Assembly (NCBI GenBank): GCA_947625785.1
Contig: CANQPS010000001.1
Span: 124,001-188,000, forward strand
Length of the DNA: 64,000 nucleotides
Source of the DNA: an uncultured Clostridia bacterium
Lineage (GTDB): Bacteria; Bacillota; Clostridia; Oscillospirales; Acutalibacteraceae
Reading direction: 5' to 3'
In this document: positions 9,383-17,431 of the stretch, piece after piece
How the letters are laid out: every line of letters begins with the position of its first letter
Numbering within the stretch: the stretch's first letter is position 1
Notes under the pieces: model-generated
Databases searched by the model: none
What the model was told of the DNA's origin: nothing
Seen by the model: the letters and a program-made list of their open reading frames with translations, nothing else
Made by a program: the position numbers and the translations under genes

Positions 9383-9658
9383 ATGTACGAAGACAAAAAA
9401 CTCGTTTGCAAAGATTGCGGTAATGAATTTGTATTCACAGCCGGAGAACAGGAATTTTACGCATCAAAAGGTTTTGTTAATGAACCACAAAGATGTAAAA
9501 ATTGCAGAGATGCTCGTAAAAATCAAACAAAACCAGCACGTGAAATGTATATAGCAACTTGTGCAAATTGTGGAAAAGAGGCAAAAGTTCCGTTTAAGCC
9601 TCGTGAAGACCGTCCTGTTTATTGTAGCGAATGTTTTGCAAAGATGAAAGAAGAATAA
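9383..9658 (+). CDS. Small zinc-ribbon protein
   Basis: A 91-residue protein with three CxxC or C-x2-C type pairs: CKDCG (residues 9-13), CKNCRDARK (about 38-46), CANCG (about 60-64) and CSECF (about 80-84). Together these form two zinc ribbons. It matches the probable zinc-binding CxxC-CxxC family found widely in Firmicutes, whose function is unknown. The ATG follows GTGAGGT. It sits between the tRNA-like element and a hairpin terminator (9745-9777). The protein is small and basic in the middle, so nucleic-acid or ribosome binding is possible, but nothing in the sequence proves it. Confidence 0.85.
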   Translation: MYEDKKLVCKDCGNEFVFTAGEQEFYASKGFVNEPQRCKNCRDARKNQTKPAREMYIATCANCGKEAKVPFKPREDRPVYCSECFAKMKEE

Positions 9659-9744
9659 TTATATTCTTGCCTAATAATTATTGCGATGGGTGTGTAGCCG
9701 ATTTAAAAATTATTAATAGCATAAGCTAAAACAATGGTAAATTT

Positions 9745-9777
9745 AGCGTCTTGGAAATATTCCAAGACGCTTTTTTA
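9745..9777 (+). terminator. Intrinsic terminator before typA
   Basis: Perfect 12-bp GC-containing arms (9745-9756 and 9760-9771) with a 3-base loop and a T-run. Confidence 0.9.
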
Positions 9778-9870
9778 TAATTCTTTAATCCAATTATTTT
9801 TATATTTATATATGATATAATAGACTTCGTGTTGAATTTGAATATATAAATAATAAATGGGGGATTTATA

Positions 9871-11688
9871 ATGGATATAAGAAATGATTTAAGAAATGTA
9901 GCGATAATCGCACACGTTGACCACGGTAAAACAACCTTGGTTGACCAATTACTTCTACAAAGTGGTATATTTCGCAGTAATGAAACCGTTGCAGAAAGAG
10001 TAATGGATTCAAACGACCTCGAAAGAGAAAGAGGTATTACAATTTTATCAAAAAATACAGCCATTATGTATAATGATGTAAAAATTAATATTGTTGATAC
10101 TCCGGGCCACGCTGATTTTGGCGGAGAAGTTGAGCGTATTCTTATGATGGTTGATGGAGTTTTATTACTTGTAGATGCGTTTGAGGGTTGTATGCCTCAG
10201 ACAAGATTTGTACTTAAAAAAGCATTGGCTCTTGGTAAAAAACCTATTGTGGTAGTAAATAAAATTGACCGTCCCGGAGCAAGACCTAAAGAAGTTGTTG
10301 ATGAAGTTTTAGATTTATTTATAGAGCTTGGAGCAGATGATAACCAATTAGAATTCCCTGTTATTTATGCGTCAGGTCGTGGCGGAGTTGCTTCCGATAA
10401 CCCTGATGTTGCCGGCACGGATATGAAACCTTTATTTGAGGCTATCATTAACGAAGTTCCTGCACCTAAGGGAGATATAAATGCACCTTTACAATTATTA
10501 TTTTCAAATATAGATTATGACGATTATGTGGGAAGAATTGGTATAGGCAGAGTAGAACGCGGTACTGTTAAAATGGGACAAACAGTTGCATTATGCCATC
10601 GTGATGGTACTACGAAAAATGTTAGAATTACAAAATTATATCAATTTGAAGGATTGAAAAAAGTCGAAAAAGAAAGCGGCAGTGTAGGAGATATAGTATG
10701 CGTATCCGGTGTAACAGACCTAAATATAGGAGAAACAGCCTGCGATATTGATTGTATTGAGCCGTTGCCTTTTGTTAAAATAGATGAACCGACTGTTTCT
10801 ATGATGTTTATGGTAAATAACAGCCCGTTTGCGGGTAAAGAGGGTAAATATGTAACCTCAAGAAATATAAGAGATAGACTATTTAAAGAAGTTGAAACAA
10901 ATGTCGCTATGAGAGTTGAAGAAACAGATTCAGCAGATACTTTTAAAGTATCTGGCAGAGGTGAGCTGCATTTGTCAATTCTTATTGAGCAAATGAGAAG
11001 ACAAAATTATGAATTTCAAGTGTCACGCCCACAGGTAATTTTTAAAACAATAGATGGTGTTCTATGTGAACCAATGGAGTTGCTTACTATTGAAGTACCT
11101 GAAAGTTATGTCGGTGTTGTAATGGAAAAACTTGGCACAAGAAAAGCTGAATTATTGGATATGAAACCACAGGAAACAGGAACAACAACACTTGAATTTA
11201 AAATACCTTCAAGATGTCTTATGGGATACCGTTCGGATTTTCTAACGGATACTAATGGTAATGGTATAATGAACCATATTTTTGATGGTTATGAACCGTT
11301 TAAGGGGGAAATTCAAAAGCGTCAGCAGGGTTCGTTAATTGCTTACGAAACCGGTACATCAACAGGTTATGGATTGTTTGCTGCACAAGAAAGAGGAAGA
11401 ATGTTTATAGGACCCGGCGTAGAGGTTTATGAAGGTATGATAGTTGGAGCAAGTCCAAAGAGTGAAGACATTGTTGTAAATGTATGCAAAAAGAAACATA
11501 TTACAAATACTCGTGCTGCGGGTTCTGATGACGCTTTAAAACTTACACCACCTTCCATTATGAGCCTTGAACAATCACTCGAATTTATTACCGATGATGA
11601 ATTAGTTGAGGTAACCCCACTAAGTATAAGACTTCGTAAGGTTATATTAAATAAGGAACTTAGAATGAAAAAAGCGGCTAAGGGTTAA
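9871..11688 (+). CDS. typA: Translational GTPase TypA/BipA
   Basis: A 605-residue ribosome-associated GTPase needed for large-subunit assembly and stress adaptation. Seen: G1 AHVDHGKTT (residues 14-22), G2 region RERGITI, G3 DTPGHADF, G4 NKID, then domain II beta-barrel, EF-G-like domains III and V, and the TypA-specific C-terminal domain (GYEPFKGEIQKRQQGSL, THKKKHITNTRAAGSDD-like segment). The length is normal. A TATAAT at 9816-9821 is a likely -10 element, and GGGGGAT before the ATG is the ribosome binding site. The exonuclease gene follows 19 bases downstream and may be co-transcribed. Confidence 0.97.
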   Translation: MDIRNDLRNVAIIAHVDHGKTTLVDQLLLQSGIFRSNETVAERVMDSNDLERERGITILSKNTAIMYNDVKINIVDTPGHADFGGEVERILMMVDGVLLLVDAFEGCMPQTRFVLKKALALGKKPIVVVNKIDRPGARPKEVVDEVLDLFIELGADDNQLEFPVIYASGRGGVASDNPDVAGTDMKPLFEAIINEVPAPKGDINAPLQLLFSNIDYDDYVGRIGIGRVERGTVKMGQTVALCHRDGTTKNVRITKLYQFEGLKKVEKESGSVGDIVCVSGVTDLNIGETACDIDCIEPLPFVKIDEPTVSMMFMVNNSPFAGKEGKYVTSRNIRDRLFKEVETNVAMRVEETDSADTFKVSGRGELHLSILIEQMRRQNYEFQVSRPQVIFKTIDGVLCEPMELLTIEVPESYVGVVMEKLGTRKAELLDMKPQETGTTTLEFKIPSRCLMGYRSDFLTDTNGNGIMNHIFDGYEPFKGEIQKRQQGSLIAYETGTSTGYGLFAAQERGRMFIGPGVEVYEGMIVGASPKSEDIVVNVCKKKHITNTRAAGSDDALKLTPPSIMSLEQSLEFITDDELVEVTPLSIRLRKVILNKELRMKKAAKG

Positions 11689-11707
11689 TGATAAGGATAT
11701 AATAATT

Positions 11708-12598
11708 ATGAACAATTTTGTTATTTTGGATTTGGAATGGAACGGAGCATATTACAAAGGTACAGACTCATTCATCAATGAAATCATTGAGTTTGGGGCG
11801 GTTAAGTTTGACGAAAATTTCAAAATAATAGATTGTTTTTCTGAACTTGTCAAACCAAAAATATCTAAGAAAATTAGCGGTAAGATAAAGAGATTAACTA
11901 AAATTACAAATAAAGAGTTATCAAAAGGAAGAAAATATAGAGATGTTTTAGAAAATTTCCGAAAATTTCTTGGTAACTGCATACTTCTAACTTGGAGTAC
12001 AAGCGATATTATAGCACTTATTGAAAATAATAAAATATTTATAAATAACGATAGAATACCTTTTCTGAAAAAATATATTGATTTACAGAAATATTGCGAA
12101 ATTTGTCTTGGCAAAGAAAAACAAGGCTCGCAGATGGGATTAAATAAATCTGTTGAATTACTTGGAATAAATGATGGCGAGTATAATTTTCATAGGGCAT
12201 TAGATGACAGCTTTTTATCACTTGAATGTTTCAAAAAACTCTACGACAGAAAAAAAGTGGAAAGCCTTATTCAGGACTGTACAAAAGACGAGTTTTATGA
12301 TAAATTAACATTTAAAAATGTTATATTGTGTGACTTGGATAATCCTATAATTGATAAAAACGATATGTTTATCAGTTGTGAACAATGCTCTAAAAAAGCC
12401 GAACAAACTACCGAATGGCAATTTAAAAATAAAAGTTATCGTGCAAATTTTTATTGTCCAAATTGCGATATAGAATTTCAAGGCAGAATTCAATTTAAAC
12501 TAAAATATGAGGGTGTATCAGTTATTAAAAAAATTTATCCGATTTGCGAGGAAAATTCAGAGGAAAATCAAAATATAAATGATGCAGAATTACAATAA
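11708..12598 (+). CDS. DEDDh 3'-5' exonuclease (KapD/ERI-1-like) with C-terminal zinc ribbon
   Basis: Likely a cytoplasmic 3'-5' exonuclease of the RNase T/KapD type. Seen: ExoI motif DLEW (residues 8-11, catalytic Asp and Glu), ExoII around WSTSDIIAL, and ExoIII HRALDDS (catalytic His and Asp). After the nuclease domain, residues about 215-260 carry CEQCSKKAEQ and CPNCDIEF, a CxxC-CxxC zinc ribbon that could bind nucleic acid. Bacillus KapD of the same family inhibits entry into sporulation, which would fit this sporulating organism, but the functional link is only suggestive. It is 19 bases after typA. Confidence 0.82.
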   Translation: MNNFVILDLEWNGAYYKGTDSFINEIIEFGAVKFDENFKIIDCFSELVKPKISKKISGKIKRLTKITNKELSKGRKYRDVLENFRKFLGNCILLTWSTSDIIALIENNKIFINNDRIPFLKKYIDLQKYCEICLGKEKQGSQMGLNKSVELLGINDGEYNFHRALDDSFLSLECFKKLYDRKKVESLIQDCTKDEFYDKLTFKNVILCDLDNPIIDKNDMFISCEQCSKKAEQTTEWQFKNKSYRANFYCPNCDIEFQGRIQFKLKYEGVSVIKKIYPICEENSEENQNINDAELQ

Positions 12599-12719
12599 TT
12601 TTTTATAAAAGATTTCGTTCTCTAATATAAATAGAAAAAAGATTTTGATTACTATTATTAATAGGAAAGTTGTTTGTAAGAATTAAGGTAATATTAGTTA
12701 ATTTGAAAGGAATTTTTTT

Positions 12720-13475
12720 ATGACAGCAGATAATACAAAGAAATTTAATGGTATAAGTGATGTTTATGCACAGGCAAGACCAAATTATTCTGATAGATTA
12801 TTTGATTATTTAAAGGAAAATTTTAATATTAACCGTGATAGTGTTTTTGCCGATATTGGTTCAGGAACGGGTAAATTCAGCGAGCAACTTTTACAGAGAG
12901 GATATAAAGTATTTTCCGTTGAGCCAAATAATGATATGAGAGATAAAGCAGAAAAACTACTTTCAAAATATGACAACTTTAAATCCGTTAATGGTACAGA
13001 TGCTAATACAAATTTACAAAGTAATTCAGTGGAATATGTAATAGCTGCACAGGCTTTTCATTGGTTTGATAAGGATTTATTTAAAAATGAATGTAAAAGA
13101 ATTTTAAAACCAAATGGTAAAGTTATAATTGTTTATAATTCTCGTGACGGCAAATCTGAATTTGTAGCCGAAAACGCCGAAATTTGCAAAAAATTCTGTC
13201 CTGGTTTCAAGGGATTCAGCGGTGGTGCAAAACAGGAGGATATAGAAAAATTTTTTAATAATGGCTGTACAATGGTAAAATTTGAAAATAATTTGACATA
13301 TGACAAGGATAGTTTTATAAAACGAATGTTATCGGCATCATATTCTCTAAGAGATGGTGACAAAAATTATAATGATTATATATTAGAATTAACTAACTTG
13401 TTTTATAAATATTCTTTCGATGGCAAAAAAGTTATAATGCCAAATTATACCATAGCCTATATCGGAAACATATAA
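12720..13475 (+). CDS. Class I SAM-dependent methyltransferase
   Basis: A 251-residue methyltransferase of the UbiE/COQ5-like group. Seen: motif I ADIGSGTGKFSEQL (residues about 41-54), which binds S-adenosylmethionine; the acidic post-I VEPNNDM; and AAQAFHWFD, typical of the family that methylates small molecules. The substrate cannot be inferred from context: it is a single gene preceded by AAAGGAA. No membrane segment or signal peptide is present. Confidence 0.85.
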   Translation: MTADNTKKFNGISDVYAQARPNYSDRLFDYLKENFNINRDSVFADIGSGTGKFSEQLLQRGYKVFSVEPNNDMRDKAEKLLSKYDNFKSVNGTDANTNLQSNSVEYVIAAQAFHWFDKDLFKNECKRILKPNGKVIIVYNSRDGKSEFVAENAEICKKFCPGFKGFSGGAKQEDIEKFFNNGCTMVKFENNLTYDKDSFIKRMLSASYSLRDGDKNYNDYILELTNLFYKYSFDGKKVIMPNYTIAYIGNI

Positions 13476-13631
13476 AACGGGAGATTATAAGCAGTAATAT
13501 ACAGACACTTTAATTTTTAAGTGAAGATAATCTGAAATTTATATTTAATTCTAAAAAAGACTTTTACCGTTATATAATTATGTTATTATCAGGTCTAATA
13601 AAAATATTTTTAGTGTAAAGGTAGGAAATTT

Positions 13632-15053
13632 ATGAAATTTTTACGAAGACTGTCAGTTGCGGCTCTCGCAGGATTAATGGTTTTTTCAACAACTGCCTGC
13701 AACAATAAGAAAGATGATACAGATGATTTATTTGTTTATGATGATTATTCTGCTTATTTAACTCTTGGGGATTATAAAAATATAGAAATTGAACTTGCAA
13801 GTCCGGAAGTTACAGATGAAGAAGTTACGGATTATATTAATTCAAAACTTTTAGATAAAAATGTAATTTATAAAGCTGGTGATGATAGAACTGTTGAAAA
13901 TGGAGATATAGCTAATATAGATTATGTTGGTAAAATAGGAGATGTACAATTTACAACTGCAAGCGGATATAATTTGAAAATAGGTTCGGGTGCTTTTATA
14001 CCGGGATTTGAGGACGGTCTTGTAGGAGCTAAGAATGGTCAAAAATTAGATGTTAAATTAAAATTTCCTGCAAGTTACGGTGGAACTTATACAGACGCTG
14101 ACGGAAAATCACAGCCATTAGCCAACGCAGATGCGGTATTTACTGTCACAATAAATTATTTTGGCAAGAGTGTTGTCGGTGTAAATAAAATTATAGACAG
14201 AAAAGTTGTCGAAGGTGATGTTGTAAATATAGATTTTGTAGGATATATTGATGGTGAAGAATTTGATGGCGGAAGTTCAAGCAACTACGACCTTACCATA
14301 GGTTCAGGCGGATTTATAGATGGCTTTGAAGATGGATTGATAGATGCACAGCCGGCAACAGATGAGTTAGTAGAATTAAAACTTAAGTTTCCGGATACCT
14401 ATGTGAATAATCCTGATTTAGCCGGTAAAGATGTTGTATTTAAGGTTAAAGTAAATTATATAGTTGAATATGTTTACCCCGAACTTACAGACGAAATGGC
14501 TAACCAATTATCAACAGACTATACAACCGCTGAAAAATATAAGAAAGCCACCGCAGATAGTCTTCTTGAAACAGAAGAAGGTAATTATAATAATGAATTA
14601 TTAAATAAAATCTGGGAAAAGATTGAGGAAATCTGTCCTGAAAAAAATGATGCCGTCCCACAAAAAGAGATTGATTATGTTTATAATAAAAATATAGATT
14701 ATTTTGAAAATTATGTTCAAGAAATGTTTGGTGTTAGTTTAGAAGAATATATTTCAGAATATTATGTTGATGAAACAATAGAAGATTTCAAAGACGAAGT
14801 AATGGAAGATGCAAAAACTTATGTAAGGCAAATGTTAATAGTCTGTGCTATTGCAAAGAATGAAAATATTGAGGTTCTTGATGATGAGTATAATAAATAT
14901 TTGCAGGATAATTATCAGGCAAATAATTATACAACACCTGAGGAAATGGAAAATGCTGTTGGAAAAGTATCAATTAAAAATAGAATGCTGCAGGAAAAAG
15001 TTTTTGATTACTTAAATAGTGTAGTAAAAGTTGTGGAGCCAAAAACCGAATAA
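13632..15053 (+). CDS. Lipid-anchored tandem-FKBP, trigger-factor-like foldase
   Basis: A predicted surface peptidyl-prolyl isomerase and chaperone. Seen: signal peptide with lipobox STTAC (lipidated Cys23), then two FKBP-type domains (about 85-180 and 185-280), each with a GDxxNIDxVGxI entry and a GxGxFIxGFEDGL core. From about 285 to 440 there is a helical region that resembles the trigger factor C-terminal chaperone domain. Cytoplasmic trigger factor has one FKBP domain and an N-terminal ribosome-binding domain; here the ribosome-binding part is replaced by a lipoprotein signal. It probably assists folding of exported proteins, an analogue of PrsA. A strong terminator follows. Confidence 0.85.
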   Translation: MKFLRRLSVAALAGLMVFSTTACNNKKDDTDDLFVYDDYSAYLTLGDYKNIEIELASPEVTDEEVTDYINSKLLDKNVIYKAGDDRTVENGDIANIDYVGKIGDVQFTTASGYNLKIGSGAFIPGFEDGLVGAKNGQKLDVKLKFPASYGGTYTDADGKSQPLANADAVFTVTINYFGKSVVGVNKIIDRKVVEGDVVNIDFVGYIDGEEFDGGSSSNYDLTIGSGGFIDGFEDGLIDAQPATDELVELKLKFPDTYVNNPDLAGKDVVFKVKVNYIVEYVYPELTDEMANQLSTDYTTAEKYKKATADSLLETEEGNYNNELLNKIWEKIEEICPEKNDAVPQKEIDYVYNKNIDYFENYVQEMFGVSLEEYISEYYVDETIEDFKDEVMEDAKTYVRQMLIVCAIAKNENIEVLDDEYNKYLQDNYQANNYTTPEEMENAVGKVSIKNRMLQEKVFDYLNSVVKVVEPKTE

Positions 15054-15064
15054 TAAAATATTAA

Positions 15065-15102
15065 AGCTGATTAACAAAATTTAGTTAATCAGCTCTTTTT
15101 TA
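15065..15102 (+). terminator. Terminator after the FKBP lipoprotein gene
   Basis: Perfect 11-bp arms (15065-15075 and 15084-15094), an 8-base loop, and CTTTTTTT after. Confidence 0.9.
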
Positions 15103-15273
15103 ATCAAACAATAGGTTAAGGTCAGAACCATTATGCAAAAATATATATTTAAGTTACTCTCATTATTTAAAATTTATATTTAATTCTTAAGAGGATTTTT
15201 ATTGTGACGGAAATATGCTATTATGTAAATAATGGTAGCTATAATTGTCTTTATTAAATCGGAGAGTTATAAA

Positions 15274-16077
15274 ATGAAATTAGGAATATCGACAGCGTGT
15301 ATGTATCCACAACTTACTGAAGATGCTATTGATACATTGTTAAATATAGGAACAAATGGAATAGAAATATTTTTTAATACATCAAGTGAGCTTGATATAC
15401 AATATTTAACACCTTTGAAAAATAAAATTACTGAAAATAATTGTCAGGTTTTATCAATTCACCCGTTTACATCTTGCTGCGAAAGTTATTTTATATTTTC
15501 GGAATATTATAGAAGATTTATTGATACAATCCCTATATATAAAAGAATGTTTGAAGCGGCAGGTTTTCTTGGTGCAAAAATTGCAGTTATACACGGGGCA
15601 GCAGACAAAAAAGTTCGTACAATAAATAATGTTGAATATTTTAAACGCTTTGAATTTCTATATGATATGGCACAAGAATATGGAGTGGTTTTGGCACAGG
15701 AAAATGTTAATTTGTTCAAAAGCCAGAATATAGATTTTATAAAAGAAATGAAAAATTATATGAAGGAAAAAGCTGCTTTTGTTCTTGATATAAAGCAGGC
15801 TGTTCGTTCGGGCAATAATCCTTTTGATGTCTGTTCAGCTATGGGAAACAGTTTAAAACATATTCATTTGAATGACAATACTAAAACACAAGATTGTTTA
15901 TTGCCTTGCGAAGGCACTTTTGATTATAATAAGTTTTTTGATTTATTAAAATTAAATAATTATGTTGGGAATATAATTATTGAGGTTTATAATCATAATT
16001 TTAAAACATTAAATCAGTTAAAATCCTCTTATATAAATATAAAAAATATAGCTGAAAAATATTTTGATATTGAGTAA
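15274..16077 (+). CDS. Sugar phosphate isomerase/epimerase-like TIM-barrel protein
   Basis: A 267-residue protein of the xylose isomerase-like/AP endonuclease 2 superfamily. Seen: N-terminal MKLGISTACMYP strand, a metal-ligand-rich barrel with IHPFTSC, AVIHGAAD, AQENVN, VLDIKQA, HIHLNDN and IIIEVYN at strand ends. The ATG at 15274 is chosen because CGGAGAG lies just upstream; the open frame extends 14 codons further without a ribosome binding site. It may act on a sugar or polyol, but the substrate is unknown. The next gene, nrdR, begins 51 bases later. Confidence 0.8.
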   Translation: MKLGISTACMYPQLTEDAIDTLLNIGTNGIEIFFNTSSELDIQYLTPLKNKITENNCQVLSIHPFTSCCESYFIFSEYYRRFIDTIPIYKRMFEAAGFLGAKIAVIHGAADKKVRTINNVEYFKRFEFLYDMAQEYGVVLAQENVNLFKSQNIDFIKEMKNYMKEKAAFVLDIKQAVRSGNNPFDVCSAMGNSLKHIHLNDNTKTQDCLLPCEGTFDYNKFFDLLKLNNYVGNIIIEVYNHNFKTLNQLKSSYINIKNIAEKYFDIE

Positions 16078-16128
16078 TTAAAAATCTATTATACAAATGA
16101 ATATTTGTACGAAACGGGGGAATGTTTT

Positions 16129-16584
16129 GTGAAATGTCCATATTGTTCTTATGAGGAAAGTAAAGTAGTCGACACAAGACCGACAGACGAGAGGGAAAGA
16201 ATAAGACGCCGCAGAGAATGTTTGAGTTGTTCAAGGCGTTTTACTACTTATGAGATAGTTGAAAGTATGCCAACTATTGTTGTTAAGAAAAATAACAGGC
16301 GAGAACAGTTTGACAGAGAAAAATTATTGAAGGGTTTAATGAGAGCCTGTGATAAAAGAGCTGTTTCGGTGGATACATTAGAGCATATTGTAGATGAAAT
16401 TGAACTGAAAGTTCAAAATTCTCTTGACAGAGAGGTTACATCTGTAAGAATAGGCGAATATGCTATGGAGTATTTGAAAGAAATAGACCAAGTTTCTTAT
16501 GTTAGGTTTGCTTCCGTATACAAACAGTTCAAAGATATTGAAAGTTTTATGGAAGAACTTAGCAAATTAAAAGATGAAAATTAG
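16129..16584 (+). CDS. nrdR: Transcriptional repressor NrdR
   Basis: Zinc-ribbon/ATP-cone repressor of ribonucleotide reductase genes, which senses ATP and dATP. Seen: N-terminal zinc ribbon CPYC (residues 3-6) and CLSC (about 31-34), the [28 protein letters not shown] block that is diagnostic for NrdR, then the ATP-cone from about residue 49 to 139. I start at GTG 16129 since the GGGGG at 16116-16120 is the right distance away and the family starts MxCPxC. That gives 151 residues, the usual size. No NrdR box is obvious in the window, so its targets lie elsewhere. Confidence 0.95.
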   Translation: MKCPYCSYEESKVVDTRPTDERERIRRRRECLSCSRRFTTYEIVESMPTIVVKKNNRREQFDREKLLKGLMRACDKRAVSVDTLEHIVDEIELKVQNSLDREVTSVRIGEYAMEYLKEIDQVSYVRFASVYKQFKDIESFMEELSKLKDEN

Positions 16585-16621
16585 TTTTAAATTTTAAGTA
16601 AAGAAGAGATGAATATATTTT

Positions 16622-17167
16622 ATGGACGAAAGATTAGTAAGACTAAGCAAAAAAATGGCTGTTGCTTTAAGACATCACCCTGAAAAATTCGGATTGAGAG
16701 TTGATGAGTATGGTTTTGTTTCGTTAGATAAACTTTTTACGGCGTTTAAAAATGAACAGAATTGGAAAGATTTACAGATAGATGAGTTTGAACAAGTTAT
16801 AGAGCAATCAGATAAAGAAAGATATCAAATTGTTGGAAATGAAATAAGAGCTTTATATGGTCACTCTATTCCTGTTAAGATTAAAAAAGATAAGGTAATA
16901 CCTCCTAATATTTTATACCACGGGACATCAATAGATTTCTTGGACAGCATTATGGAAAAGGGTTTATTGCGTATGGGCAGACAATATGTTCACTTATCCA
17001 AAGATATTGAAACTGCCGAAAATGTTGGGAAGCGTAAAAAAGGTAAAACCATCTTATTAGTTATAGATGCTGGAAATGCTTATAATAATGGTGTAACATT
17101 TTATTTTGGTAATGACAGTATAGTATTGGCAGATTTTATACCAAAAGATTATATATCAGTAAAATAA
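16622..17167 (+). CDS. kptA: RNA 2'-phosphotransferase (Tpt1/KptA family)
   Basis: Transfers a 2'-phosphate from RNA to NAD+. In yeast it finishes tRNA splicing; its bacterial role is unclear because bacteria lack that splicing pathway. Seen: N-terminal winged helix KKMAVALRHHPEKFGLRVDEYGF (the Arg-His-His motif), then an ADP-ribosyltransferase fold with LYHGTSIDFLDSI, HLSKDIETA and VLLVIDA-type segment. The 181-residue length is typical. It follows nrdR by 37 bases. ATG with a GAAGAGATG upstream. Confidence 0.92.
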   Translation: MDERLVRLSKKMAVALRHHPEKFGLRVDEYGFVSLDKLFTAFKNEQNWKDLQIDEFEQVIEQSDKERYQIVGNEIRALYGHSIPVKIKKDKVIPPNILYHGTSIDFLDSIMEKGLLRMGRQYVHLSKDIETAENVGKRKKGKTILLVIDAGNAYNNGVTFYFGNDSIVLADFIPKDYISVK

Positions 17168-17231
17168 ATGATATGTCCGCAGTTTTTAGCGGGCATATTT
17201 ACATTTGGCAGGAAATTTTTTGGAAAAGGTA

Positions 17232-17261
17232 TTGACAAATTTATCTTGTAGATGTTATAAT
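17232..17261 (+). promoter_or_regulatory. Promoter of the flavin redox operon
   Basis: Consensus TTGACA (17232-17237) and TATAAT (17256-17261) with an 18-bp spacer. Predicted transcription start near 17268, leaving a leader of about 165 bases that carries the operator-like repeats. Confidence 0.8.
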
Positions 17262-17291
17262 AATCCCTGTTAGCGATGGATAACCGTATCG

Positions 17292-17404
17292 AGTTAGCTG
17301 TGTCAAACTTTTTTTAACAAATAAATTATTTAATTTATTTGTTTTATTAACGATTATAAGTTAGGCACAGCAAACTTTAAAATATAAGTTAGACATAGCA
17401 AACT
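17292..17404. promoter_or_regulatory. Three AGTTAG-N6-CAAACT operator-like sites
   Basis: The inverted repeat AGTTAG-N6-CAAACT occurs three times with identical half-sites: 17292-17309, 17359-17376 and 17387-17404. The last two lie in a tandem direct repeat of 28-bp period (17356-17411). Between the first and second sites is a perfect AT-only palindrome (17316-17343, 13-bp arms). The TTAG half-site resembles those of DtxR/IdeR-type metal repressors, which would suit an iron or redox operon; that assignment is inference. Confidence 0.75.
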
Positions 17405-17431
17405 ATTAAAGTTTTATAAGGAGATGCTATT

